A DNA stretch of 64,000 nt. It comes from an uncultured Flavobacteriaceae bacterium. GTDB lineage: Bacteria; Bacteroidota; Bacteroidia; Flavobacteriales; Flavobacteriaceae. The number at the start of each line of letters is the position of its first letter. Position 1 is the stretch's first letter. Of the stretch, positions 34,810 to 43,303 are shown one piece after another. Under the pieces are notes generated by a model. That model worked only from the letters and a program-made list of their open reading frames with translations, had not been told where the DNA came from and did no database searches. Position numbers and translations under genes: made by a program. The stretch covers positions 1,480,308 through 1,544,307 of the forward strand of contig CANKZG010000001.1 in assembly GCA_947488435.1 (NCBI GenBank). The letters are read 5' to 3'.

Positions 34810-35532
34810 ATGCTAGTAGAAGTTTGTGCTAATTCTTTAGAATCTGCGTTGAATGCTCAAGAAGCTGGTGCCGGAAGAATTGAGTTGTGCAGCGCCTTAG
34901 GGATAGGTGGATTAACTCCTTCCGCAGGACTATTACAGAAAATTAAAAGTAAGATACATATTCCTGTTCATGTTTTAATTAGACCTCGAGGAGGAGATTT
35001 TACTTATAGTGATCTGGAGTTTGAAGTAATGCTATCTGATATTGAACACTGTCTTGCAATGGGTTTCGATGGAATAGTGTCTGGTGTGTTACACAAAGAT
35101 TTTACCTTAGATAAGGGGAGAACAGCTATTTTAAAAAAATATGTAGGGAGTAAATCGTTTACCTTTCATCGCGCTTTTGATTGGATTACTGATCCTATGA
35201 AGTCCCTTGAGGAGTTAGAAGAAATTGGAGTGGATACCATATTAACTTCTGGACAACAACAAAATGCACTATTGGGATTGCCGCTATTAAAGGAACTTAA
35301 AGAAAAATCTAAACGGACTACCATACTCGTTGGGGGTGGTGTTAACGCATTAAATGTTAGCCAATTTAAAAATGCTGGATTCTCCGCAGTGCACTTATCA
35401 GGAACCATAAAAGAAAAGACAATGGATGTAGCACAAAAGGTGTCGATGAACGCAATATCTCACTTAGAGGAAGGCAGTGTTGCTTTAACATCAAAAAAAA
35501 ATATACAGGCGCTCGTAGCTAGATTGAAATAA
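34810..35532 (+). CDS. cutC: CutC-family TIM-barrel protein
   Basis: About 240 residues from the ATG at 34810; the frame extends 13 codons upstream but MLVEVCANSLESALNAQEAG is the family N-terminus. Other signatures are AGRIELCSALGIGGLTPSAG, VHVLIRPRGGDFTYS, FTFHRAFDWITDP and LTSGQQQNALLGLPLL. CutC was named for copper homeostasis in E. coli, but its copper role is disputed and the reaction is unknown. It is divergent from the asparaginase-like gene. Confidence 0.92.
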   Translation: MLVEVCANSLESALNAQEAGAGRIELCSALGIGGLTPSAGLLQKIKSKIHIPVHVLIRPRGGDFTYSDLEFEVMLSDIEHCLAMGFDGIVSGVLHKDFTLDKGRTAILKKYVGSKSFTFHRAFDWITDPMKSLEELEEIGVDTILTSGQQQNALLGLPLLKELKEKSKRTTILVGGGVNALNVSQFKNAGFSAVHLSGTIKEKTMDVAQKVSMNAISHLEEGSVALTSKKNIQALVARLK

Positions 35533-35559
35533 ATGATGACGCGTTAATTTTAACTTAAA

Positions 35560-35593
35560 TTGGAATTCAAATCCTATAAGTAAGGTATTTTTG
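35560..35593 (+). promoter_or_regulatory. Possible promoter of the metallophosphoesterase gene
   Basis: TATTTTTG (35586-35593) matches TAnnTTTG 20 bases before the ATG. TTG (35560-35562) lies 23 bases upstream, slightly longer than the common spacing. Confidence 0.45.
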
Positions 35594-35613
35594 AAGCCCT
35601 AGAACAATTTTTT

Positions 35614-36846
35614 ATGTCTCGATTTTTAATAATTCTTGGAGTTATCTACATAATTCTATCCTTTTATGGTTTTCAAGCTTTTAAAACACTATTTAAAAAT
35701 CCATGGGCACAGGTTGCATACGGTCTTATTTTCTTTGCTGTTCTTGTTAATTTATACTTTCAGTTTTTCAATTTTGATAGGAGTAATGGTCTAAGTTCCA
35801 TTAAGGCAATTTCCGGCGGTATTTTCTTTTCATTTTTCATTCTAGCGTTTCTTCTAGGGATTTTTATGCTTCTTGAAGATATTGCGCGCTTGTTTGAATG
35901 GTTTTATTTGGAAATGGTTGGAAAAGAGAAATCGACTGGGAGTTATTACCCAGCGCGGCGCAAATTTATTAGCGGTATTGCTTTAGGAATCGCTAGTATT
36001 CCATTTGCATCTCTACTCTATGGAATGTATAAGGGAAAATATAATTATAAAGTACTAAAGTATAGCCTAGAATTTGACGATTTACCCGATAGTTTTGATG
36101 GATATCAAATAACTCAAATTTCAGATATCCATAGTGGCAGTTTTGATAATCGCGAAAAGATAGCGTATGGAATCGATCTCATTAATGCCCAAAAAAGTGA
36201 TGTGATTTTTTTTACCGGAGATATGGTAAACAATAAAGCTGAAGAAATGAGGCCTTGGATGGATCTTTTTTCAAAATTAGAGGCCAAGGATGGTAAATTT
36301 TCAATTCTTGGAAATCATGATTACGGGGATTATGTAAGTTGGGAATCAGACGCTTTAAAGAAGGAAAACCTTGAAGAATTGAAACGTATGCAGCAGCATA
36401 TGGGTTTCGATCTCTTATTAAATGATAGTAGATACTTGCAAAAGGGAACAGATAAAATAGCACTCGTTGGTGTAGAAAACTGGGGTGGAGGCTTTAAGAA
36501 AGCAGGAGATCTTAAAAAAGCGGCTTCTGAAATAAAAGAAAATGATTTTAAAATATTATTGAGTCACGATCCATCACATTGGGAATTAGAGGTCATTAAA
36601 GATGCCTATCACTATCATTTAACGCTTAGCGGACATACCCATGGGATGCAATTTGGAATTGAAATTCCGGGATGGTTTAAATGGAGTCCTGTAAAATGGC
36701 GATATAAATATTGGGCTGGTATCTATAAAGAGCTAGGACAATATATAAACGTAAATCGGGGGTTTGGTTTTATTGGGTACCCTGGTAGGGTAGGAATATG
36801 GCCAGAAATCACAGTGATAACCCTAAAAAAGAAGGCTTTAACCTAA
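35614..36846 (+). CDS. Membrane-anchored metallophosphoesterase
   Basis: 410 residues. Three or four membrane segments occupy the first 160 residues (FLIILGVIYIILSFYGF, VAYGLIFFAVLVNLYF, FFSFFILAFLLGIFMLL, plus IALGIASIPFASLLYG). The calcineurin-like domain then has ITQISDIHSGSF (DxH), FFTGDMVNN (GDxxN), ILGNHDYGDY (GNHD), LLSHDP and LSGHTHGMQFG (GHxH), so all metal ligands are kept. This layout is like YkuE/YaeI-type phosphoesterases, some of which act on lipid pyrophosphates such as UDP-diacylglucosamine. Its own substrate is unknown. Confidence 0.9.
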   Translation: MSRFLIILGVIYIILSFYGFQAFKTLFKNPWAQVAYGLIFFAVLVNLYFQFFNFDRSNGLSSIKAISGGIFFSFFILAFLLGIFMLLEDIARLFEWFYLEMVGKEKSTGSYYPARRKFISGIALGIASIPFASLLYGMYKGKYNYKVLKYSLEFDDLPDSFDGYQITQISDIHSGSFDNREKIAYGIDLINAQKSDVIFFTGDMVNNKAEEMRPWMDLFSKLEAKDGKFSILGNHDYGDYVSWESDALKKENLEELKRMQQHMGFDLLLNDSRYLQKGTDKIALVGVENWGGGFKKAGDLKKAASEIKENDFKILLSHDPSHWELEVIKDAYHYHLTLSGHTHGMQFGIEIPGWFKWSPVKWRYKYWAGIYKELGQYINVNRGFGFIGYPGRVGIWPEITVITLKKKALT

Positions 36847-36906
36847 ATTTAACTTTAACAAATAGTACAAATGCTACGGGATGTACTGTTTTTTAACATT
36901 TTTTCT

Positions 36907-36914
36907 TACTTTTG
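36907..36914 (+). promoter_or_regulatory. Possible -7 element of the thioredoxin-fold gene
   Basis: TACTTTTG matches TAnnTTTG and lies 23 bases before the ATG at 36938. No TTTG is found at the expected -33 position. Confidence 0.4.
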
Positions 36915-36937
36915 GCTGGTAACACAAGGATTTTCAT

Positions 36938-37234
36938 ATGTCTAAATTTGGTGAACTTATAGATCTACAGATTCCAGTGCTATTGGATTTTTACGCGGAA
37001 TGGAATGAACAATCTACTTCCATGCATCCAGTGTTGCGGGATGTTGCTGCTGCACTTGGAGATAAAGGTAAGGTTATAAAAATTGATGTCGATAAAAATC
37101 GAGAGCTGTCAGATGCGTTACGAGTGAAAGGCCTCCCCACCTTAATGATCTACAAAAAAGGTGAAATGGTGTGGCGACAGAGCGGCGAACAGGATGCGAA
37201 TACCTTAATTGGTATTCTCAATGAATATGTATAG
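36938..37234 (+). CDS. Thioredoxin-fold protein lacking the CxxC active site
   Basis: 98 residues, thioredoxin length. VLLDFYAEWNEQSTSMHPVL aligns with the thioredoxin active-site region, but the usual WCGPCK reads WNEQST, so both catalytic cysteines are gone and the protein contains no cysteine at all. The rest is normal: VIKIDVDKNRELSDALRVKGLPTLMIYKKGE keeps the cis-proline in LPT, and GEMVWRQSGEQDANTL follows. It cannot do dithiol exchange; a chaperone or binding role is possible. It stands alone and is convergent with the GT117-like gene. Confidence 0.82.
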   Translation: MSKFGELIDLQIPVLLDFYAEWNEQSTSMHPVLRDVAAALGDKGKVIKIDVDKNRELSDALRVKGLPTLMIYKKGEMVWRQSGEQDANTLIGILNEYV

Positions 37235-37381
37235 TGACTTTCCTAGGTATTGCTTTTTAGTTTTCGATAGGGCAAAACCAAGTACGTATTTTCGGAATTT
37301 AAGAAAAACCAATTTTCTTCACATAATATGAGCTAAAAAGGTACCATATGCTTGAAGGGTTTTCTAGATGGTTCTTCTTTA

Positions 37382-40300
37382 TTAGTTCAGGGTATCAACT
37401 TCATCAGTAAGAGAATCTTCCAATTGTTGGGTGTCTCTTAAATCAGGATTATCGGGAATGGACTCTTCCTCAAACAAGCTGTCATCGCCTTGCACGAAAT
37501 AGCTAAATTTATCAATATACTCATTGAATATCAAGGTCTCTTTTTCACTTATTTCTAAATCTTGATTGGCGATTAAAATATCGATATTACGTCGATACCC
37601 TTCCATATCACCCAAAATATCATCTATCTTATCATATTGTTGATCCCTAGGAATACCTGCGTAATAATCTAAGCGTTCCTGGTATATGGTTTTTAATTTT
37701 TCAAACAGCGCTCTAGCTTTTTCAGTTTCGCCAACTTTGTAATAGCCATCTAAAAATGGTTCCACAAAGGCATAAAATCCAAAGTGTTCCACGGGGATGT
37801 TATCCATAGCAATATCAATAACTTCTTTTGCTTTTTCAATCTCATCTTCATTAAGCAAAGTTTCTGTAAGTCGTGCTAGGTTTCCTCTATAAGATAACCC
37901 TTGAACCCGCGTTTGTGGATCATGGTATATATCGGAGCTGCCAGAATTTCCCCAATCCCATTTTTTTACAATATCAAACATCAATTCAGAATCTACTCGT
38001 CCCAGATCAAAAGAACTGCGATTTTCGGTACGAATAGGAACTAATTTATATACTAACCCATCCAACTGCAAATATTCTTTCATCCAGATATATTCTGCAT
38101 TATCAAAACTACCCCCGGAAAAATATATAGGTCTTTTCCAATCATTATTGGCAATAACATCGAGCATTAAAATCCGATTTTTGGGCAAAGCGCTTTGCGG
38201 TAGTTCAATGTCAATATAATCTACAATTAAGGCAGAGTCTTTAAGTTTTACCAAACCACTTTCCAGAACATTTTTCTTATTTACTGGGATACGAACTTTA
38301 TTCGTTGGGTAAAAAACAATATCAAGATTACTTTCTGAATATTGCGAGAGGTCGGCCCCCTGTTTTTGAAGTAAATGTTTAAACTTAGTCTGTGGCTTAT
38401 CACTGGCAACCCAATTCATAAAATCTTTAATATCCCAACGCTGATCTGTCAATTGTTGAAAATAAATAGCATCCCGAGATCCATAGCGATATTTATCATG
38501 TGTAAGCTGTGAGGGAACAGGATCGCTTTCATAAGCCTTGCGTTTCATTTGATCAATATACCAATCTGTAGCAAAAAGACTGGTATTTACTACGCGAACA
38601 TCAGTTCTATGCCCTTCTATCTCTTGAGCGTACCAAAGCGGAAAAGTATCATTGTCACCAATAGTAAATAAAATAGCGCCGGCATCTTCCTTGCAGGAAT
38701 CTAAATATGCTTTTGCGGTAGAGCGGGCAGTATAGCGATTAGAACGATCATGGTCATCCCAATTTTGGTAGGCCATAACCCCTGGGACCGCCAATAAACA
38801 GATTAAAGTGATAATTGGACTCAGTAGTTTTGGGGCAACTAACTTTCGAAATTCATCAAACAAACCATAAACTCCTATTCCAATCCATAAGGCAAAAATA
38901 TAAAAGGAACCAACTAACGAATAATCCCGTTCACGCGGTTGAAAAATATAAGGGTTGGTGTAAAATTGAATAGCGAGTCCGGTAAAAAGGAAAAATACCA
39001 AAAGTGCCCAAAATTGTTTTGGGTTTTTTGAGACCTGAAAAATAAGTCCAATAACCCCTAAAATTAGAGGTAAAAAGAAATACGTATTTCGGCCTTTATT
39101 ATTTTTCACATCACTTGGTAGGTTTTTTTGACTCCCAATATGTATGTTGTCTACAAAACCAATTCCGCTGAGCCAATTCCCATTTTCATCATCATACTTG
39201 CCTTGACGATCATTTTGTTTCCCCACAAAATTCCACATAAAATAACGCCAGTACATGTATCCAAATTGGAATTGAAACATATAATTTAGGTTTTGTCCTA
39301 AAGTAGGAGGACTTACATCGATATATTCACTGAAATTACGCAAGAAACCCATATATTGCTCTATATCTACTTCACCATTAGCATGGCTCTGCTTGAACTG
39401 ATTTACAACATTTCGCAATTCAGTATTTGCAAGCTCTTTCGACTTAATTTTAAACTCCAAGGTTCCAAAATACCGCATATAATTTTCTGCATGCTGATCA
39501 CTCCACATTCTCGGTAAAACACCAATGTGTTTTTCATTAGGACCAGGAATGGCATCTTCATAAAAGTTAACGATAACATATTTACCCGTTTTTAAATCCT
39601 TTTCATATTTAGGAGGTTCGTCCCTATCTTCTCCGGAAGGTGCAAAAGTATCCGAAAAATAGGCGCCATATACTGGGCTGTCGACACCAGGGTACTGTTC
39701 TCTGTTGTAATATGCTAAAAGTGATCTGGCATCAGAAGGGTTGTTTTCATTTACCACGACATTAGCATTGGCGCGTATGGGAAGCATTAACCAAGAGGAA
39801 AAACCAAGAAAAAGAAACAGCGTTGACAATACAATGGTATTTGCTGTTTTATAACCATTCGTTCTCGTATATCGCAATCCAAAATAAAACAGAGCTGCGA
39901 ACAATAAACCTATGATAATGGTTCCGGAATTGAACGGAAGACCTATATTATTGACAAAAAATACTTCGCCCCATCCAAATATTTTTAGAACATAAGTGAG
40001 TGAAAATTTATAAACCAACATTAACAATCCCACAACTACAATATTCGCTAATAAAAAGTTTTTAATGGTGGTAGTTTTGTAGCGTTTAAAATAGAAAAGT
40101 AAACCAATAGTAGGGATGGCCAAAAAGCCCATAAATTGTATACCAAAGGTCAATCCAATTACAAAGGAGATAAGAATAATCCAGCGATTTCCCCTTGGGT
40201 TATCAATATCGTCTACCCATTTTAAACCTAACCATAACTGCAGAGCCATAATTAAACTAGCCATGGCATATACCTCCGTTTCTACCGCATTAAACCAAAA

Positions 40301-40717
40301 ACTATCTGAAAAAGCAAATGCTAAAGAACCAACTAATCCGCTACCAAGTATAGCTAATGCTTTGGCATTGTTTAGAACAGCTCCCTTCTTAACTAATTTG
40401 CGAACTAGATTTGTGATGGTCCAGAACATGAAAAGTATAGTAAAAGCGCTGGAAACCCCAGAGAGGTAATTTACCATTAATGCAATCTGACTTGGATCTA
40501 ATGCAAACATGGCAAAAAAGGCGCCGAACATCTGTAACAATGGAGCTCCCGGTGGATGTCCTACTTGTAATTTGGCAGAAGTAGTAATGTACTCTCCAGC
40601 ATCCCAAAAACTACCGGTAGGTTCTACGGTTAAACCATAGGTAATTAAGGCAATAAAAAAAACTGCCCACCCTAAGATTTTGTTCCATTTATCAAAGTCT
40701 TTTGAAAACATAAACAC
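37382..40717 (-). CDS. Large membrane protein of the DUF2723/GT117 family (O-mannosyltransferase-like)
   Basis: 1111 residues. The N-terminal 670 residues have about a dozen membrane helices and the DUF2723 signature: TGSFWDAGEYITTSAKLQVG and GHPPGAPLLQMFG near residues 33-60, where the Asp-Glu pair resembles the catalytic loop of GT-C enzymes. The C-terminal 440 residues look extracytoplasmic and end in helical repeats (AKEVIDIAMDNIPVEHFGFY). The family includes human TMEM260, an O-mannosyltransferase, and CAZy GT117; in Bacteroidota it may act in protein O-glycosylation. Donor and target are not shown by sequence. Acidic C-terminus. Confidence 0.85.
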   Translation of the reverse strand: MFMFSKDFDKWNKILGWAVFFIALITYGLTVEPTGSFWDAGEYITTSAKLQVGHPPGAPLLQMFGAFFAMFALDPSQIALMVNYLSGVSSAFTILFMFWTITNLVRKLVKKGAVLNNAKALAILGSGLVGSLAFAFSDSFWFNAVETEVYAMASLIMALQLWLGLKWVDDIDNPRGNRWIILISFVIGLTFGIQFMGFLAIPTIGLLFYFKRYKTTTIKNFLLANIVVVGLLMLVYKFSLTYVLKIFGWGEVFFVNNIGLPFNSGTIIIGLLFAALFYFGLRYTRTNGYKTANTIVLSTLFLFLGFSSWLMLPIRANANVVVNENNPSDARSLLAYYNREQYPGVDSPVYGAYFSDTFAPSGEDRDEPPKYEKDLKTGKYVIVNFYEDAIPGPNEKHIGVLPRMWSDQHAENYMRYFGTLEFKIKSKELANTELRNVVNQFKQSHANGEVDIEQYMGFLRNFSEYIDVSPPTLGQNLNYMFQFQFGYMYWRYFMWNFVGKQNDRQGKYDDENGNWLSGIGFVDNIHIGSQKNLPSDVKNNKGRNTYFFLPLILGVIGLIFQVSKNPKQFWALLVFFLFTGLAIQFYTNPYIFQPRERDYSLVGSFYIFALWIGIGVYGLFDEFRKLVAPKLLSPIITLICLLAVPGVMAYQNWDDHDRSNRYTARSTAKAYLDSCKEDAGAILFTIGDNDTFPLWYAQEIEGHRTDVRVVNTSLFATDWYIDQMKRKAYESDPVPSQLTHDKYRYGSRDAIYFQQLTDQRWDIKDFMNWVASDKPQTKFKHLLQKQGADLSQYSESNLDIVFYPTNKVRIPVNKKNVLESGLVKLKDSALIVDYIDIELPQSALPKNRILMLDVIANNDWKRPIYFSGGSFDNAEYIWMKEYLQLDGLVYKLVPIRTENRSSFDLGRVDSELMFDIVKKWDWGNSGSSDIYHDPQTRVQGLSYRGNLARLTETLLNEDEIEKAKEVIDIAMDNIPVEHFGFYAFVEPFLDGYYKVGETEKARALFEKLKTIYQERLDYYAGIPRDQQYDKIDDILGDMEGYRRNIDILIANQDLEISEKETLIFNEYIDKFSYFVQGDDSLFEEESIPDNPDLRDTQQLEDSLTDEVDTLN

Positions 40718-40828
40718 CCAAATTTTCTGGTTGGGGCGAATTTACTAATTAATCTAGATACGGAATCAAATTTTTGATAAACCTTTAACAGCTTTTTGAT
40801 AGCGTTTTTTCTTTTTGTGTTGAAAATG

Positions 40829-40859
40829 TTTGTTGAAATGAAAGTTTGTTTTAAATTTG
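40829..40859 (+). promoter_or_regulatory. Promoter of tRNA-Gln
   Basis: TTTG (40829-40832), a 19-base spacer and TAAATTTG (40852-40859) form a complete Bacteroidota promoter. Transcription should start near 40866, about 12 bases before the mature tRNA. Confidence 0.8.
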
Positions 40860-40877
40860 CACGCTCTTACGCAGTAG

Positions 40878-40949
40878 TGGCCTATGGTGTAATTGGCAAC
40901 ACAGCTGGTTTTGGTCCAGTCGTTCTAGGTTCGAGTCCTAGTAGGCCAA
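40878..40949 (+). tRNA. trnQ: tRNA-Gln (anticodon TTG)
   Basis: A 72-base cloverleaf. The acceptor stem is TGGCCTA paired with TAGGCCA, the D arm GTGT/ACAC, the anticodon stem GCTGG/CCAGT with loop TTTTGGT giving TTG, and the T arm CTAGG-TTCGAGT-CCTAG. The discriminator base is A and CCA is not encoded. A strong promoter and a terminator frame it, so it is a single-gene transcript reading CAA and, by wobble, CAG. Confidence 0.95.
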
Positions 40950-40952
40950 CAT

Positions 40953-40990
40953 AAAAACCCAATACTTTAATTGTATTGGGTTTTTTATTT
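40953..40990 (+). terminator. Intrinsic terminator after tRNA-Gln
   Basis: CCCAATAC (40958-40965) pairs perfectly with GTATTGGG (40973-40980) around a 7-base loop, extended by AAAAA/TTTTT and followed by six T. Confidence 0.9.
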
Positions 40991-41055
40991 TACAATATTG
41001 CCAAGTAATTAGTAGCTTAGCTTTATTAGATCTCCTAGGAGTTAAAAATTAAAAA

Positions 41056-41451
41056 ATGAGCTATAAAACATTTCTTGGTTTAATTATAACCCTATATTCC
41101 GCTTGTAATACAATAAAAAGCACTCAAGAAAGCTCGTATCGATTAGTAGCGCCCATTGTCTTTAATGAAGAGATGCAGGATCCGGAAGTGCAATTAATAG
41201 ACATAAGAACTCCCAAAGAGTTTAAAGGGGGGCATTTGGAAGGATCTATTAATATTAATTATTACGACGATGATTTTTTGGATCAAATGGCCATATTAGA
41301 TAAAGAAAAACCAGTGTTTGTATATTGTCATATCGGAGGAAGATCGCGGAGAGCTTCACAAAAATTACAAACCTTAGGCTTTGTTAATTTAGTAGATTTA
41401 AAGGGTGGAATTACAGCTTGGAAAGCAGAAGGTTTAACATTGGTGCAATAG
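41056..41451 (+). CDS. Rhodanese-like lipoprotein
   Basis: 131 residues. The N-terminus FLGLIITLYSAC is a lipoprotein signal (lipobox YSAC). One rhodanese domain follows: VQLIDIRTPKEFKGGHLEGSI, then VFVYCHIGGRSRRASQKL with the active-site Cys in the six-residue loop CHIGGR, and LVDLKGGITAWKAEG. An intact loop suggests sulfur transfer or thiol chemistry in the periplasm; the substrate is unknown. It stands alone between the tRNA and the rimP operon. Confidence 0.87.
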   Translation: MSYKTFLGLIITLYSACNTIKSTQESSYRLVAPIVFNEEMQDPEVQLIDIRTPKEFKGGHLEGSININYYDDDFLDQMAILDKEKPVFVYCHIGGRSRRASQKLQTLGFVNLVDLKGGITAWKAEGLTLVQ

Positions 41452-41476
41452 GATTTTAAAATTACTGAAATAATTG

Positions 41477-41484
41477 TATCTTTG
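41477..41484 (+). promoter_or_regulatory. Likely -7 element of the rimP-nusA-infB promoter
   Basis: TATCTTTG matches TAnnTTTG. The -33 position reads TTTT rather than TTTG. Transcription would start near 41491, upstream of the hairpin at 41513, placing that hairpin in the untranslated leader. Confidence 0.5.
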
Positions 41485-41512
41485 CAGCGCTGAAAGGATA
41501 TAAAGTATTCAT

Positions 41513-41538
41513 GAGGGGACGAAATTGTCCCCTCTTTT
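41513..41538 (+). terminator. Terminator-like hairpin in the leader of rimP (possible attenuator)
   Basis: A perfect 8-bp stem GAGGGGAC/GTCCCCTC with loop GAAATT is followed by TTTT. It ends 13 bases before the rimP ATG, leaving no room for a promoter after it. It may therefore be an attenuator for rimP-nusA-infB rather than only the end of the rhodanese transcript. Confidence 0.75.
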
Positions 41539-41551
41539 ATTACTTAAACTT

Positions 41552-42013
41552 ATGTTGAAGGATAAAGTAACCGAGCTTTTAAACAAAGCGCTTCAAGAAA
41601 ACGACTCACTGTTTTTAATTGATTTTTCAATCACTTTAGATAATAAAATCAAAGTGGTCTTAGATGGAGACGCGGGTGTTACTTTGAAAGATTGTATGGC
41701 GATTAGCAGAGCTATAGAGCATAATTTAGATCGAGAAGAAGAAGATTTTGCGCTAGAAGTAGCTTCTGCAGGAGCAACATCGCCTTTAGTACTGCCCAGA
41801 CAGTATAAAAAGAATTTGGGTAAAAAATTAGAGGTGAAAACAACAGGGGAAAATATCGAAGGTGTACTTACCGAAGCTGCAGAAGATCGCATTGTTTTGG
41901 AATGGAAAGCCAGAGAACCCAAACCAGTTGGAAAAGGGAAAATTACAGTTCAGAAACGACAGGAAATTGCAATTTCTGATATTAAAGAAGCTAAAGTTGT
42001 ACTAAAATTTTAA
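41552..42013 (+). CDS. rimP: Ribosome maturation factor RimP
   Basis: 153 residues from the ATG at 41552; the frame opens with a TTG at 41525 inside the hairpin, which is unlikely to be used. The N-terminal domain has [35 protein letters not shown]-type sequence, then [15 protein letters not shown] with the conserved EV(S)SPG-like loop, and a C-terminal SH3-like domain ([17 protein letters not shown]). RimP helps 30S assembly around the S12 region. It is the first gene of the classic rimP-nusA-infB operon. Confidence 0.93.
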   Translation: MLKDKVTELLNKALQENDSLFLIDFSITLDNKIKVVLDGDAGVTLKDCMAISRAIEHNLDREEEDFALEVASAGATSPLVLPRQYKKNLGKKLEVKTTGENIEGVLTEAAEDRIVLEWKAREPKPVGKGKITVQKRQEIAISDIKEAKVVLKF

Positions 42014-42025
42014 TTGTAGATCAAG

Positions 42026-43258
42026 ATGGAAAATATTGCACTGATCGAATCTTTTTCGGAATTCAAGGACGATAAATTTATTGACAGAGTAACATTAATG
42101 GCGATTTTAGAGGATGTCTTTAGAAATGCGCTAAAAAAGAAATTTGGTTCTGATGATAATTTTGATATCATTATAAATCCGGATAAAGGCGATTTAGAGA
42201 TATGGAGAAATAGAATCGTAGTGGAAGATGGTGAAGTAGAAGAACCCAATGAAGAGATTTCACTTTCTGAAGCTCAAAAAATTGAACCGGATTTTGAAGT
42301 AGGAGAAGATGTATCTGAAGAGGTAAAACTTAAGGATTTAGGTAGAAGAGCGATTTTGGCGTTGCGTCAAAATTTAATTTCAAAAATCCATGAGCACGAT
42401 AACACCACTATCTACAAACAATTTAAAGATTTAGAAGGAGAAATATATACCGCAGAGGTTCATCATATACGCCATAAAGCGATTATCCTTTTGGATGATG
42501 AAGGAAATGAAATTATTCTGCCAAAGGATAAACAGATTCCGTCTGACTTCTTCCGTAAAGGAGATAATGTTCGGGGTATTATAGAAGGAGTAGAGCTTAA
42601 GGGAAATAAACCAATGATTATCATGTCAAGAACATCTCCACTTTTCTTAGAGCAATTGTTCTTTCAGGAAATACCTGAAGTGTTTGACGGTTTAATTTCT
42701 ATCAAAAAAGCAGTACGTATTCCTGGTGAAAAAGCTAAAGTAGCGGTGGATTCTTATGATGATCGTATTGATCCGGTAGGAGCTTGTGTTGGTATGAAAG
42801 GGTCTCGTATTCATGGAATTGTGCGTGAATTGGGAAATGAAAATATTGATGTTATCAATTGGACTGGGAATCCACAGTTATTAGTAACACGTGCTTTGAG
42901 TCCTGCAAGAGTGTCTTCGGTAAAGTTGAACGACGAAAAAATGACCGCTCAGGTGTATTTAAGACCAGAAGAAGTTTCCAAAGCTATTGGAAGAGGTGGA
43001 CATAATATTAGATTGGCTGGACAATTAACAGGATATGAAATTGATGTGTTCCGTGAAGGTGTTGAAGAAGATGTGGAACTAACAGAATTCTCTGATGAAA
43101 TTGAAGCGTGGATTATTGAAGAATTCAAGAAAATAGGATTAGATACAGCACGAAGTGTGCTGGAACAAGATACTGATGACCTCATAAAAAGAACGGATCT
43201 AGAAGAAGAGACGGTTTTAGAAGTTGTTCGTATACTTAAATTAGAATTTGAAGATTAA
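42026..43258 (+). CDS. nusA: Transcription termination/antitermination factor NusA
   Basis: 410 residues. The N-terminal RNA polymerase-binding domain (1-130) has VTLMAILEDVFRNALKKKFG. The S1 domain follows (EGEIYTAEVHHIRHKAIILL), then two KH domains: VAVDSYDDRIDPVGACVGMKGSRIHGIVREL and RPEEVSKAIGRGGHNIRLAGQLTGYEI. The C-terminal acidic repeats of the E. coli protein (495 residues) are missing, as in many bacteria. It binds the elongating polymerase and modulates pausing and intrinsic termination. It starts 12 bases after rimP. Confidence 0.97.
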   Translation: MENIALIESFSEFKDDKFIDRVTLMAILEDVFRNALKKKFGSDDNFDIIINPDKGDLEIWRNRIVVEDGEVEEPNEEISLSEAQKIEPDFEVGEDVSEEVKLKDLGRRAILALRQNLISKIHEHDNTTIYKQFKDLEGEIYTAEVHHIRHKAIILLDDEGNEIILPKDKQIPSDFFRKGDNVRGIIEGVELKGNKPMIIMSRTSPLFLEQLFFQEIPEVFDGLISIKKAVRIPGEKAKVAVDSYDDRIDPVGACVGMKGSRIHGIVRELGNENIDVINWTGNPQLLVTRALSPARVSSVKLNDEKMTAQVYLRPEEVSKAIGRGGHNIRLAGQLTGYEIDVFREGVEEDVELTEFSDEIEAWIIEEFKKIGLDTARSVLEQDTDDLIKRTDLEEETVLEVVRILKLEFED

Positions 43259-43303
43259 GCTATATATTAGCGGTATAATAACACGAACTGAGGAATAGTT
43301 TTT

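Noticed and set aside
37301-37319. AAGAAAA/TTTTCTT hairpin between the thioredoxin-fold and GT117 genes
   Set aside because: Only A/T-type pairs apart from one G-C, and no T run after it; too weak to call a terminator.
40878-40990. tRNA-Gln as integration site of a mobile element
   Set aside because: The tRNA is flanked by its own promoter and terminator and by ordinary genes; no integrase or repeated tRNA end was seen.
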